A stretch of DNA of 64,000 nucleotides, taken from assembly GCF_040560245.1 (NCBI RefSeq), contig NZ_JAKMWP010000006.1; one strand, 5' to 3'. Both the position numbers and the translations under genes were made by a program. Positions within the stretch are counted from its first letter, which is position 1; each line of letters starts with the position of its first letter. This document shows, one piece after another, positions 18,711 to 27,992 of the stretch. The notes beneath the pieces were generated by a model, which saw only the letters and a program-made list of their open reading frames with translations, had not been told where the DNA came from and did not search any database. Source of the stretch: Morganella sibonii (GTDB taxonomy: Bacteria > Pseudomonadota > Gammaproteobacteria > Enterobacterales > Enterobacteriaceae).

Positions 18711-19418
18711 ATGCGTGTAAAAGTCAGAAAGTCACTGACTATCAAACAGATGTCAGTTGTCGCTGCGGTGACTTTGGTGACTATCGCACTTTTTATGACG
18801 CTTCTGTTATCACATCTGATACAACAGCGAAAAGCGGATTACATCAATCAGCTTTATAACTCGTCAGTACAGGTCAGGAAACCGCTGGCAGATGCTTTGT
18901 TAGGGTCAGATTTAAACGCTGTAAAATCGACGCTGATAACATTACGGGCCAGCGGGATTTTAGGACGCGCGATTGTGATGACGCCGGAAAATGTTCAGGT
19001 GATAAGCCTGGATTTTGCCACACACCGTCCTATTCCCGGCGCAGCAAAAATGATTTTCGGGATACCGGTTGAAATTCAGGTGCCGCTTTACGCTTACGGC
19101 GTGGCACATACCGGCAAACCCCCGCAGGGTTATCTCATTCTTCAGGTGGATGATAACCGCATATACCACTTCGCGATGAATATCGTGGCACTGATGGTGA
19201 CCAGTTATCTGTTACTGGCACTGGTGCTGGTGATCGCAATAAGCTGGTGTATTAACCGCCTGATCGTGCGGCCGCTGCGTAATATGGCCTGTGAACTGAA
19301 CAGTGATGAGCCTGCGGAGCAGCTCAGTTGTTCGGCATATCATGAGGATGATGAACTCGGTTTGCTGGCGAAGGGTTACCGGAACCAGGTGAACAAACAT
19401 AAATCAGGGTCATCATAA
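18711..19418 (+). CDS. Truncated HmsP/PdeK (YhjK)-like sensor lacking GGDEF and EAL domains
   Basis: A 235-residue membrane protein: transmembrane helix at about 14-36, a periplasmic domain at about 37-150 resembling the sensor of YhjK/HmsP cyclic-di-GMP phosphodiesterases, a second helix at about 152-180 and a HAMP-like linker (RPLRNMACELN...EDDELGLLAKGY). The protein stops right after HAMP, where YhjK/HmsP would continue into GGDEF and EAL domains; only 163 bases separate it from yhjJ, so no output domain remains. In E. coli yhjK lies two genes from yhjJ, which supports the assignment. It could be a decay remnant or a regulator acting by dimerising with a full-length homologue. Family recognition is by eye. 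Confidence 0.7.
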   Translation: MRVKVRKSLTIKQMSVVAAVTLVTIALFMTLLLSHLIQQRKADYINQLYNSSVQVRKPLADALLGSDLNAVKSTLITLRASGILGRAIVMTPENVQVISLDFATHRPIPGAAKMIFGIPVEIQVPLYAYGVAHTGKPPQGYLILQVDDNRIYHFAMNIVALMVTSYLLLALVLVIAISWCINRLIVRPLRNMACELNSDEPAEQLSCSAYHEDDELGLLAKGYRNQVNKHKSGSS

Positions 19419-19581
19419 AACTTCCCGGACGGTTTGCTGTCTAAACCCAGACGAATCAAAGGGACGTCCCGGAAGCCGGTCAGTTTTGCCTGTGCGTATC
19501 GTCTGACATAGCAGTATTTCCGGCATCAGTGGTAAACCTCAGAAGAAGGCATACCAGGGATTCATATTAAAAGAGGTTAGC

Positions 19582-21267
19582 ATGCAACGCTCTTATTTAC
19601 GTGTTTTACTCGGTGGCGTCCTGATTGCCGTCACATCTCAGTTACACGCAGAAGCTCTGCAGCCGGACCCTGCGTGGCAGCAGGGGAAACTGGCAAACGG
19701 ATTCAGCTGGCAGTTGCTTCAGACGCCACAACGCCCGAATGATCGTATACAGATGCGTCTTTCTGTTCAGACCGGCTCCATGATGGAAAAACCGGCTGAA
19801 AAAGGGTTTGCTTATCTCATTCCGAAAGTGGTTATGTTCAACAGTCAGAGCCTGAACACACAGCAGTTATCGAACCTGCTGCGTAACGGGATAAGCCCGG
19901 ATATGCCACTGCCGCCGGCGATTGTTTCTTATGATTTCACACTTTATAACCTGAGCCTGCCGAATAATAATCCGGAGGTGCTGAAAGCAGCACTGAGCTG
20001 GATGGCGGATGTCTCCGGTCACGGAATTTTTAATCAGGAAACCGTTGCCGCCGCTCTGGCCGCACCGGATTCACCTGTCGCCACCTATCCGCCGAATATC
20101 AATGATCCTATCTGGCGCGCCCGGATAAAAGGCACCACTCTGCAGGGGTTTGACCCTGTGCCGCCGCCTGCGGGCAAAATTGATATCGAAGCGCTGAGCA
20201 ACTTCTATCAGCGCTGGTACACGCCGGATATGGCGACACTGTATGTTGCCGGTCCGGTTGATAAACGTGCACTGGAAGAGGGTATCAGCAAAGCATTCGG
20301 TTCCCTAGAAGGCAAACGTCAGGCGCCGGTCAGTGTGGCCACACTGCCGCGGATGAAACCGCGCTCAGTCCATGCCGTAAATGAAAATCAGAAAGACGAC
20401 ATGCTGGCACTGGTCTGGGATCTGAACTGGTCATCTGTCAAAGATTCGGAGGCACTGAACCGTTACTGGTTAAATGATCTTGCCCGCGAAGCGATTTTCG
20501 GTTCATTACAGCAGGGCATCGGCAGGAAAAATGAAAAATTCATGGCGATGAACATGGATTGCCGGATGCAGTACCAGCGTGCCAGTTGCATGCTCAGCCT
20601 GCGTGCACCGAATGAAAAAATGCCGGGGATTGTCCCGGAACTGGCGGGTGAACTGGCTGTTCTGAAAGAAAAGGGTATTTCTGCTGAGAATTTTAATGCT
20701 CTGATTGCCATGAAACAGGCCCAGCTTCAGCAGCTGTTTGCTATCTATGCCCGTACCACCAGCGATATTCTGATCAACCAGCGTCTGATGTCCCAGCAGA
20801 GTAATATCATTGATATTCCGCCGGAACAGTATCAGCGTCTGCGTCAGGCATTTCTGAATAACCTGACACCGGAAGTTCTGAATACCGAAATTCATGCGAT
20901 TTTAGAGCAGGATACCGCATTCTTCTTTACTCAGCCTAAAGGCGAGACAGAAATGAATGTGGATCAGCTGCGCGCGCAGTTCGATAAGATAATGCATCCG
21001 GAGAAAGCCGTTGCGGCGGCGGAGAAACAGGCTGCGGCTGATGCGGAACTGGCTGAAAAAGCCGCTGCGGAAAAGGCAGCGGCAGAGAAAGCCGCAGCAG
21101 AGCAGGCTAAAGCACAGGCAGTAGCCCCGGAGGCCGCAGAGCCGTCACCGGCGGTGAAACCGGCAGCACCGGAAGCACCGGTTCAGGCTCCGGCTAAAAA
21201 AGGCGGGCAAAACGGTAATACCGAGCCACCGGCGGCAGATAATAACACCGACGGTGTCAGTGCCTGA
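19582..21267 (+). CDS. yhjJ: M16-family inactive peptidase YhjJ
   Basis: A 561-residue periplasmic protein (signal peptide ends near QLHA) of the M16 zinc-peptidase fold. Where active members have HxxEH, this protein reads EKGFAYLIPKVVMF, so the zinc site is missing and it is presumably non-catalytic, as is known for YhjJ. The C-terminal 100 residues differ from E. coli YhjJ (498 residues): an Ala/Glu/Lys repeat (EKAAAEKAAAEKAAAEQ) followed by a Pro/Ala-rich tail, probably a flexible or coiled extension. Monocistronic, with its own terminator. Confidence 0.9.
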   Translation: MQRSYLRVLLGGVLIAVTSQLHAEALQPDPAWQQGKLANGFSWQLLQTPQRPNDRIQMRLSVQTGSMMEKPAEKGFAYLIPKVVMFNSQSLNTQQLSNLLRNGISPDMPLPPAIVSYDFTLYNLSLPNNNPEVLKAALSWMADVSGHGIFNQETVAAALAAPDSPVATYPPNINDPIWRARIKGTTLQGFDPVPPPAGKIDIEALSNFYQRWYTPDMATLYVAGPVDKRALEEGISKAFGSLEGKRQAPVSVATLPRMKPRSVHAVNENQKDDMLALVWDLNWSSVKDSEALNRYWLNDLAREAIFGSLQQGIGRKNEKFMAMNMDCRMQYQRASCMLSLRAPNEKMPGIVPELAGELAVLKEKGISAENFNALIAMKQAQLQQLFAIYARTTSDILINQRLMSQQSNIIDIPPEQYQRLRQAFLNNLTPEVLNTEIHAILEQDTAFFFTQPKGETEMNVDQLRAQFDKIMHPEKAVAAAEKQAAADAELAEKAAAEKAAAEKAAAEQAKAQAVAPEAAEPSPAVKPAAPEAPVQAPAKKGGQNGNTEPPAADNNTDGVSA

Positions 21268-21293
21268 TTTTTGGTAACAATATGAAATAAAGA

Positions 21294-21319
21294 GGGTATC
21301 TGTAAGATACCCTTTTTTT
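21294..21319 (+). terminator. Terminator of yhjJ
   Basis: GGGTATCT / AGATACCC with a 3-base loop, then seven T; it may also act, less well, for the convergent hydrolase gene. Confidence 0.85.
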
Positions 21320-21323
21320 ATGA

Positions 21324-22352
21324 CTATTCATCGTCCTGACACAAGCTGCTTTCCAGCAGATTCATCAGCCACGGCCGGGTATCCCGGTTATTCACAAATC
21401 CCGCCGCCGCAATTTTTTTCTGCGGGTGATAATAAGCGGCGGTTCCCCAGAATCCCAAATGATACCAGAGTGTCTGCCCGTCCCGCTCTGTGACCATCAC
21501 ACCGCAACGGTAGGCTTCCGCACCGTCATGGCTGCCTTGTTTCATCATGATTTCAAGGGTTTCCGGTTTATCAAAAATACGTCCCTCAAACAGATTCGCC
21601 ATAAAAACGGCCAGGGCGCTTACGGACATAATCAGCCCGCCGCCGCCCCAAAGATCCATTGTCGGGCTGATGGTATCCCCGTCGGTATTGCCGAGATACT
21701 GATGTGCCCGCGGCGGAAGACCCGCCGGAGCCGGTTCTTCCAGTTCCCAGTAAGCGGATTCCATGCCCGGCATATCAAAGCGCAGCAACTGCCGGACCGC
21801 CTGTGCCAGCGGCAGCTGTGTGACCCGCTCAATAATATCCCCCAGAAGCAGATATCCGGTATCAGAATACAGATAACAAAGACCCGGTTTCATCAGCGGA
21901 TAACCCCGGCTGACATACAGGCGGATCTGTTCATCCCGTGTCCAGAGGTGCCCCGGATCAGCCAGTACGTCGCGGATATATTTTTCATCAGCATGGTCAT
22001 ACAGCCCGCTGCTGTGACTGAGCAGATGCAGTACGGTGATGGCGTTCAGATCATAACCCGCCTCTGTCAGCCAGCGGACATACTGCGGGGAAAGCAGTGG
22101 TGCGACAGGTGAACTGAGACTGAGTTTCTGCTGTTCATACAGGCGCAATACCGCTGCTGCCGTAAAGGTTTTGGTATTGCTGGCGATCCGCACCGGGGTA
22201 TCCGGTGTGACCGGCGTGCTGTCGTGTTTGCTCAGCCCGCCGTGTGCTGCTCCGTCCGGAAGGTCACAACCTGCACCGGTGAAGTAAAATGCCGTGGCAA
22301 AACCTTCCGGCTGAACATCCTGTAACAGGGCTGACAAATTTCGTACCGGCAT
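21324..22352 (-). CDS. Beta-lactamase-like serine hydrolase (class C/esterase family)
   Basis: A 342-residue protein of the serine beta-lactamase/penicillin-binding fold. The catalytic set is complete: SNTK at residues 58-61 (SxxK), YSD at 162-164 (YxN-like) and HLG at 298-300 (KTG-like). The His-Leu-Gly form and Asp in place of Asn are usual for esterases and D-amino peptidases rather than true beta-lactamases. No signal peptide is seen, so a cytoplasmic role is likely. It is the second gene of a pair, two bases after the tautomerase gene. Substrate unknown. Confidence 0.85.
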   Translation of the reverse strand: MPVRNLSALLQDVQPEGFATAFYFTGAGCDLPDGAAHGGLSKHDSTPVTPDTPVRIASNTKTFTAAAVLRLYEQQKLSLSSPVAPLLSPQYVRWLTEAGYDLNAITVLHLLSHSSGLYDHADEKYIRDVLADPGHLWTRDEQIRLYVSRGYPLMKPGLCYLYSDTGYLLLGDIIERVTQLPLAQAVRQLLRFDMPGMESAYWELEEPAPAGLPPRAHQYLGNTDGDTISPTMDLWGGGGLIMSVSALAVFMANLFEGRIFDKPETLEIMMKQGSHDGAEAYRCGVMVTERDGQTLWYHLGFWGTAAYYHPQKKIAAAGFVNNRDTRPWLMNLLESSLCQDDE

Positions 22353-22354
22353 GA

Positions 22355-22561
22355 TTATTTCTTCGCACCGGCGCGCAGTTTTGTCACTGTCTGTCCGCCG
22401 ACACCCCAGTTGTCGGTTTCCACCTCATCAATAATCACAAACGTTGAGGCCGGATTTTTCCCCAGCACATCAACGAGTAATTGTGTGGCACCTTCAATCA
22501 GCTTTTGTTTTTGTTCTGCGGTCGCACCCTCTTTGGTGATGCGGATATTGATGAATGGCAT
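22355..22561 (-). CDS. 4-oxalocrotonate tautomerase family protein
   Basis: A 68-residue protein beginning MPFINIRITKEGATAEQKQK; Pro-2, which becomes the N-terminal catalytic base after Met removal, is present, as is the family helix AEQKQKLIEGATQLLVDVLG. It forms an operon with the downstream serine hydrolase. Members of this family isomerise unsaturated keto acids or act on unknown substrates; nothing here fixes the substrate. Confidence 0.9.
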   Translation of the reverse strand: MPFINIRITKEGATAEQKQKLIEGATQLLVDVLGKNPASTFVIIDEVETDNWGVGGQTVTKLRAGAKK

Positions 22562-22668
22562 AGTGACTCCTGATAGATGTGTTGGTCTGCAACTGTCTGA
22601 ATATCAGCCGGTAACGGTTCAGTATCCGTTACACTGACTGATATTCATACCATATTGCAGCCAAAATC

Positions 22669-23661
22669 TCAGGCGGTTTTATTTTTTTGGATGTCAGTCG
22701 CAATCCAGGCAGCAGAAAAGAGGATCAGCCGCGCGAAGAAATAGAAAAAGGCCATCAGGCCGATAACAGAACCAAATGCGGCACCGGACGGGGAGGCCGC
22801 CATATTCGGCAGCAGCCAGGTCATAATGGTTTTCAGGATCTCAAACCCGATCGCGGCCAGCAGCGTGCCTTTCAGCAGTGATTTGCGGTTCAGCTTCATC
22901 CGCGGCAGTATCCAGAGAATCCAGGTAAACAGCAGATAGTTGGCGAGGATAGAGATTGTCAGACCGATAGCTGTCCAGGCGGGACGCAGCCACTCAATTG
23001 CGTCCAGGCCGAGAAACGCGACAATCCGGGCCTGAGCGGCCCCGGCAATAGACGTCAGGGACAGGGTGACCACCAGCGCCACCAGCAGGCCGATCAGCGC
23101 CAGGAAATCGCGCAGATAGCGCAGGAACATATTTTCTTTCACTTCAATATCCGGCTCCCACTGGTCGTGATATTGCGCCCGGATAGCCATCCGCAGATTA
23201 CCCACCCAGTTCACCCCCGAATAGAGAGCCAGCGCCAGACCGGTTAACCCGACCGTCGCACGCTGGCGGATAGCGGTATCAATGCTGCGCTCGATGGTGC
23301 CGGCGAGTGTCGGATCGCTGATACTGTTGGCGACACCACGGATAAGCCGGGTCAGCAGTTCCGGATTGAAGGCCAGCACGTAACCGGCGGCGGCAAAAGA
23401 GACCATCAGGATCGGGATCATGGATAAAAACGAGAAATAGGTAATCGCTGCGCCGAACGGGCTGCCCATTCTGTCATTAAAGCGGGTTGCTGTGCGGATC
23501 AGATGAGAAATAAACGGAATATTGCGGATATAATTTCCGGTTTTCACACTCCATTTCAGGGCTTTTTTTCCCTGTTTTATCCCTTCATCAAAATTCTTCC
23601 GCAGGGGTTTTAATGATGATGTGCTGTTGTCATCTTCCGGTGTGTCGTGTTCCCGGGTCAT
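22669..23661 (-). CDS. yhjD: Inner-membrane protein YhjD (YihY/BrkB family)
   Basis: A 330-residue protein of the BrkB/YihY family with about six membrane helices, starting with a hydrophilic charged segment of about 70 residues. The conserved segment GAAITYFSFLSMIPILM lies near residues 73-89. The neighbourhood (yhjJ) agrees with E. coli yhjD. In E. coli, YhjD variants have been linked to transport of a lipid A precursor, so envelope lipid transport is possible. It reads leftward as a single gene. Confidence 0.9.
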   Translation of the reverse strand: MTREHDTPEDDNSTSSLKPLRKNFDEGIKQGKKALKWSVKTGNYIRNIPFISHLIRTATRFNDRMGSPFGAAITYFSFLSMIPILMVSFAAAGYVLAFNPELLTRLIRGVANSISDPTLAGTIERSIDTAIRQRATVGLTGLALALYSGVNWVGNLRMAIRAQYHDQWEPDIEVKENMFLRYLRDFLALIGLLVALVVTLSLTSIAGAAQARIVAFLGLDAIEWLRPAWTAIGLTISILANYLLFTWILWILPRMKLNRKSLLKGTLLAAIGFEILKTIMTWLLPNMAASPSGAAFGSVIGLMAFFYFFARLILFSAAWIATDIQKNKTA

Positions 23662-23862
23662 GTATCCTCGCTTGTTCGGAAATTGATTCCGTTTAAGTTT
23701 ACTACAGGACTAACCGGATGAACAATTCAGGCTCTGACCGGAACCGGATATAACCGGCTTCAGAATTTACCGATTGATTAACAGGGATAATAATATTTAA
23801 TTAATCAGCGTATTAGCGCTTAAAACAATTAAGTAAATATCACCTTATAATGTGTTCATAAT

Positions 23863-24312
23863 ATGAATAATAAATATGTTTTTTTCCGTAATAACAGGAA
23901 AAAGAATCTCTCTTTTCTGATGCTTATTATTCCGTTGTTTATCACCGGATGTGTTTATAAACCCGAAGGGCCGTATTTACCGGCACAAGTCATGGTTGTT
24001 TCAGAGCAGGTCTGTCTGCTGATCCGTCCGCAGGGAGATGAAAAAATTATCCGGCTGGATATTAATGAGATCGGCAGTGTGAATAAACGGCTGTTAACAC
24101 AGACTTTTACTCCGGAACAGTCTGCTGTCAGCCGGGGACACTGTATTTCAACGCAAAATTATCCGTTCCGGAGCGGCTATGCTTATACGGCACTGATAAC
24201 TGTCGGGTCAGAGATTCAGCGCCGCCTGAATATTCACCCCGGAATACGGAATTTTGAAATCCGCTTTCATCTGACTAATTATTTCGGCGGCTTAAGAGCA
24301 ACCGAAATTTAA
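23863..24312 (+). CDS. Small periplasmic lipoprotein, possibly a T6SS-immunity-type family
   Basis: A 149-residue lipoprotein: basic N-terminus (RNNRKKN), hydrophobic stretch and lipobox FITGC near residue 30. The mature part starts VYKPEGPYLPAQVMVVSEQVCLLI and has paired cysteines. The layout recalls families annotated as putative T6SS immunity periplasmic lipoproteins, but I cannot confirm this and no effector gene is adjacent. A TATAAT at 23846 is very close to the ATG, giving a short leader if used. It ends at a bidirectional terminator shared with the DUF1090 gene. Confidence 0.7.
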   Translation: MNNKYVFFRNNRKKNLSFLMLIIPLFITGCVYKPEGPYLPAQVMVVSEQVCLLIRPQGDEKIIRLDINEIGSVNKRLLTQTFTPEQSAVSRGHCISTQNYPFRSGYAYTALITVGSEIQRRLNIHPGIRNFEIRFHLTNYFGGLRATEI

Positions 24313-24318
24313 CCGGGC

Positions 24319-24349
24319 CTGCCGGTTTTTATTTTCAAAAAACCGGCAG
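24319..24349. terminator. Bidirectional terminator between convergent genes
   Basis: CTGCCGGTTTTT / AAAAAACCGGCAG with a 6-base loop; T-runs occur on both strands, serving the lipoprotein gene and the DUF1090 gene. Confidence 0.85.
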
Positions 24350-24357
24350 CAGTGTTA

Positions 24358-24747
24358 TCACTTTAATAATGTATCCAGTTCTGCCTGCGCTTCTTTTAAT
24401 TCCGCTTCGGCTTCGGCCAGTTTGCGTTCGCGTTTGGCAATCTTACTGATATCACCTTTATCAACGGCTTTCTGTAAATCCGCTTTGCGCTCAGCGACTT
24501 CTTTTGTCCGGTCGCTGACTTCATCACGGGCATCATTACGCAGGCTGTTTGGTGTGCAGTAAGTATTCACATTCTGCAAAGCCCGCTCCAGCCCCTGCAC
24601 CCGGTGTGTATTGCCGTGTGCTTTGGCATAGCTGATCTGCTCCTGAATTTTGCTCTTTTTGATATCACAGCCATTCTGCGCACTCAGTGCAGAGGTGCTT
24701 ACCAGTAATGTTCCCAGTGCCAGAACGGCGGTTGTAAAACGTGTCAT
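24358..24747 (-). CDS. DUF1090 (YqjC-like) periplasmic protein
   Basis: A 129-residue secreted protein with a signal peptide (MTRFTTAVLALGTLLVSTSA) and the DUF1090 core: CDIKKSKIQEQISYAKAHGN near the mature start and a long charged coiled-coil (ERKADLQKAVDKGDISKIAK). Start at 24747 is preceded by GAGGTAAAC; an upstream in-frame ATG at 24777 would spoil the signal peptide. Homologous to E. coli YqjC in family; role unknown. Confidence 0.88.
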   Translation of the reverse strand: MTRFTTAVLALGTLLVSTSALSAQNGCDIKKSKIQEQISYAKAHGNTHRVQGLERALQNVNTYCTPNSLRNDARDEVSDRTKEVAERKADLQKAVDKGDISKIAKRERKLAEAEAELKEAQAELDTLLK

Positions 24748-24936
24748 GTTTACCTCGTTTTTTATATTAGTCGTCATTTTATGACTATCTGTAATGATAA
24801 TGGTTCATTATCACGCCGCACAGATGAGGAAAGGGCATTGGTTCTTTCCTGCTGAAATCAGGTTATACTGAGTACTTCAATCTGTACTGATATTCTTGTT
24901 CCGGGTGGTTCACACCCGACCATCTGAGGCCCTTGT

Positions 24937-25779
24937 ATGCTTAGTTACCGCCACAGCTTTCACGCCGGCAACCATGCGGATGTGTTAAAACACACCGTCC
25001 AGAGTCTGATCATTGAATCATTAAAAGAGAAAGACAAACCTTTTTTGTATCTGGATACGCACGCCGGTGCCGGGCGTTATCAGCTCAGTGGCGAGCACGC
25101 GGAGCGTACCGGGGAGTACCTGGAAGGGATCGCCCGTATCTGGGCGCAGGAATCGGTACCGGAAGAACTGAAAACGTATCTTGAAGCAGTGAGCGCACTG
25201 AACCCGCGCGGTGATCTGCGTTTTTATCCGGGTTCTCCGCTGATCGCCGCACATTTGCTGCGTGACTACGATAAGTTAAATATCAGCGAACTGCATCCGT
25301 CTGATTTCCCGCTGCTGCGTAATGAATTCAGCCGTGATAATCGTGCCCGTGTGGTGCGGGAAGATGGCTATCAGCAACTGAAATCACAGTTACCGCCGTT
25401 ATCCCGGCGCGGATTTGTGCTGATTGACCCGCCGTATGAACTGAAAAGTGATTATCAGGCCGTTGTTAAAGGGATTCAGGAAGGTCACCGCCGCTTTGCC
25501 ACCGGCACCTATGCGGTCTGGTATCCGGTGGTGCTGCGCCAGCAGATCAAACGGATGGTAAAAGATTTTCAGGCAACCGGTATCCGCAAAATTCTGCAAA
25601 TCGAACTGGCGGTGCGTCCTGACAGTGATCAGCGCGGTATGACCGCATCCGGTATGATCGTGATTAACCCGCCGTGGAAGCTGGAAGCGCAGATGAAATC
25701 TGTCCTGCCGTGGCTGCATAAAGTCCTGGTGCCGGAAGGCACAGGGCATACACTGGTTGAATGGATCACACCGGAATAA
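24937..25779 (+). CDS. rlmJ: 23S rRNA (adenine-2030-N6)-methyltransferase RlmJ
   Basis: RlmJ methylates A2030 of 23S rRNA with S-adenosylmethionine. The 280-residue length equals E. coli RlmJ. The N-terminus MLSYRHSFHAGNHADVLKHT is characteristic; the amino-methyltransferase motif IV is DPPYE near residue 164, and the SAM-binding segment FLYLDTHAGAGRY lies near residue 36. Directly upstream of gor, the same pairing as in E. coli. Confidence 0.98.
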   Translation: MLSYRHSFHAGNHADVLKHTVQSLIIESLKEKDKPFLYLDTHAGAGRYQLSGEHAERTGEYLEGIARIWAQESVPEELKTYLEAVSALNPRGDLRFYPGSPLIAAHLLRDYDKLNISELHPSDFPLLRNEFSRDNRARVVREDGYQQLKSQLPPLSRRGFVLIDPPYELKSDYQAVVKGIQEGHRRFATGTYAVWYPVVLRQQIKRMVKDFQATGIRKILQIELAVRPDSDQRGMTASGMIVINPPWKLEAQMKSVLPWLHKVLVPEGTGHTLVEWITPE

Positions 25780-25848
25780 TTCGTTTCCGCTGCGGGCATG
25801 ACAGCAGCGGGTGTTTATGTATTGACTGATAAATGGAACGAGCCAACT

Positions 25849-27201
25849 ATGAGCAAACATTACGATTATATTGCAATCGGCGGCGGCAGTGCCGGTATTG
25901 CGTCTGTAAACCGGGCTGCGATGTACGGGCAGAAATGTGCCCTGATTGAAGCAAAGGCGCTCGGCGGCACGTGTGTTAACGTCGGTTGTGTCCCGAAAAA
26001 AGTGATGTGGTACGGTGCGCAGATTGCAGAAGCCATCCGCCAGTACGGCCCGGATTACGGGTTTGATACCACCATCAACCACTTCAGCTGGGACAAACTG
26101 CTGGAAAGCCGTTCTGCATATATTGATCGTATTCACCAGTCTTATGAGCGCGTTCTCGGCAATAACAAAGTGGACGTGATCACCGGGTTTGCCCGCTTTA
26201 AAGACGCGCATACTGTGGAAGTGAACGGCGAAACGTACACGGCGGATCATATCCTGATCGCCACCGGCGGCCGTCCGGTTCCGCCATCCATTCCGGGCGC
26301 GGAATACGGGATTGATTCTGACGGTTTCTTTGCACTGAAAGCCCTGCCGCAGCGTGTGGCGGTTGTCGGTGCCGGTTATATCGCTGTGGAGCTGGCCGGG
26401 GTGCTGAATGCGCTGGGCAGCGAAACACACCTGTTTGTCCGCAAACATGCGCCGCTGCGTAACTTTGACCCGCTGATCACCGAAACGCTGGTTGAAGTCA
26501 TGAACACCGAAGGACCGTCACTGCACACCAACTCTGTACCGAAAGCCGTTGTGAAAAATGCGGACGGCAGTCTGACCCTGCAACTGGAAAATGGCCACGA
26601 GCAGACTGTGGATTGCCTGATCTGGGCTATCGGCCGTGAACCGGCAACAGACAATATCAATCTGGATGTGACCGGCGTGCAACTGAATGACCGTGGTTAT
26701 ATTCAGGTGGATAAATACCAGAACACCTCGGTTCCGGGCCTGTACGCGGTGGGTGATAACACCGGTGCGGTTGAACTGACACCGGTTGCGGTTGCCGCAG
26801 GCCGCCGTCTCTCTGAGCGTCTGTTCAACAACAAACCGGATGAACATCTGGATTACACCAATATCCCGACCGTTGTTTTCAGCCACCCGGCTATCGGTAC
26901 CGTGGGTCTGACTGAGCCGCAGGCGATTGAGCAGTACGGCGCAGACAATGTGAAATGCTACACCTCCTCTTTCACCGCGATGTATACCGCGGTCACCAGC
27001 CACCGCCAGCCGTGCAAAATGAAACTGGTGTGTGCGGGTAAAGACGAGAAAATCGTCGGTATCCACGGCATCGGCTACGGCATGGACGAAATCCTGCAGG
27101 GCTTTGCGGTTGCACTGAAAATGGGCGCAACCAAAAAAGATTTCGATAACACCGTGGCCATTCACCCGACAGCAGCGGAAGAGTTTGTGACTATGCGCTG
27201 A
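25849..27201 (+). CDS. gor: Glutathione reductase
   Basis: Gor reduces glutathione disulphide with NADPH. The start at 25849 (MSKHYDYIAIGGGSAG) gives 450 residues, the same as E. coli; an in-frame upstream start adds 17 residues without support. FAD motif GGGSAG, redox-active pair in GGTCVNVGC (Cys42 and Cys47), NADPH-binding GAGYIAVELAG and the C-terminal catalytic HPTAAEE are all present. Followed by a strong terminator. Confidence 0.99.
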   Translation: MSKHYDYIAIGGGSAGIASVNRAAMYGQKCALIEAKALGGTCVNVGCVPKKVMWYGAQIAEAIRQYGPDYGFDTTINHFSWDKLLESRSAYIDRIHQSYERVLGNNKVDVITGFARFKDAHTVEVNGETYTADHILIATGGRPVPPSIPGAEYGIDSDGFFALKALPQRVAVVGAGYIAVELAGVLNALGSETHLFVRKHAPLRNFDPLITETLVEVMNTEGPSLHTNSVPKAVVKNADGSLTLQLENGHEQTVDCLIWAIGREPATDNINLDVTGVQLNDRGYIQVDKYQNTSVPGLYAVGDNTGAVELTPVAVAAGRRLSERLFNNKPDEHLDYTNIPTVVFSHPAIGTVGLTEPQAIEQYGADNVKCYTSSFTAMYTAVTSHRQPCKMKLVCAGKDEKIVGIHGIGYGMDEILQGFAVALKMGATKKDFDNTVAIHPTAAEEFVTMR

Positions 27202-27222
27202 TGGTGACGATTTAATAAATGA

Positions 27223-27259
27223 AACCGGCTGTATGCATGTCATATAGCCGGTTTTTTTT
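27223..27259 (+). terminator. Terminator of gor
   Basis: AACCGGCT / AGCCGGTT with a 15-base loop, then eight T. Confidence 0.8.
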
Positions 27260-27517
27260 ACTTATGTGCTATTGTTAGTATTCAGTTATAACATGCGGAT
27301 TCTGCACAGCTAAAATGAAAAATCCGGCAATAAACCGAATGATATAATCAGCGAATGAATGCTATATAGAAATACAACATGGATGTGAAATATGACTACA
27401 AGATCAGATATCGATACATATCAAAGATACTGCCGGAATTCATTTCGGAGCTGAAAGTGAATGGATTAAAATTGAGTAAATTAAATTATTTTTCTGTTAC
27501 TGGTTTTTTCTCTTTTC

Positions 27518-27871
27518 GTGACATCAGTATTTTTATTCCTGCCGGGAAGCAGAGAGTATACAAAATTAAATATAGTCTACTATCATTTATATACATTTGA
27601 TGAAATAAAAGAAATGCCAATAATATCAAGTGAGTATAAAATAAACTATGAGCCTGTGGATGGGAATTCAGGTGAATTCAATGATATTATTTTCTTTAAT
27701 GTCGATGCAAAGAGAAACCATGAACTCTTTGACTATGTTAAACGGTCAGGTTTTTCCGGGGAGTTTGACCAATACCGGAAGAGAGAACGATGGGTTAAGG
27801 GTAATACAAGAATTGATATTATCATCAATAAAACAGAACAGACCATATTGTTCCTGGTGGAAAAAAACTGA
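27518..27871 (+). CDS. Unrecognised A/T-rich gene, probably frameshifted at its 5' end
   Basis: About 117 codons with soluble, codon-like content (IDIIINKTEQTILFLVEKN at the end) but no convincing start. In the same frame, upstream of the possible GTG at 27518, lies a hydrophobic stretch (IFLLLVFSLFVTSVFLFLPG) that looks like a signal anchor cut off by a stop at 27482. A second frame from 27379 supplies MDVKYDYKIRYRY... up to about LSKLN, and removal of one T near 27485-27490 would join the two. Hence either a recent frameshift or a sequencing indel. Low GC, next to the ECP operon; function unknown. Confidence 0.4.
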   Translation: MTSVFLFLPGSREYTKLNIVYYHLYTFDEIKEMPIISSEYKINYEPVDGNSGEFNDIIFFNVDAKRNHELFDYVKRSGFSGEFDQYRKRERWVKGNTRIDIIINKTEQTILFLVEKN

Positions 27872-27992
27872 TGCTCCGGCACTGAGAGGGTTCCGGGTGA
27901 TGCTTTCATATTTTATCGGGCAGATATATTGGTAATACCGGATCTCTTCGGCATTCCCTCCGATACCAGCCGGGGTTTTCACAGAAAACCTG

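Noticed and set aside
21324..22352. True class C beta-lactamase.
   Set aside because: No signal peptide, YSD and HLG instead of YxN and KTG, and no ampR-like neighbour.
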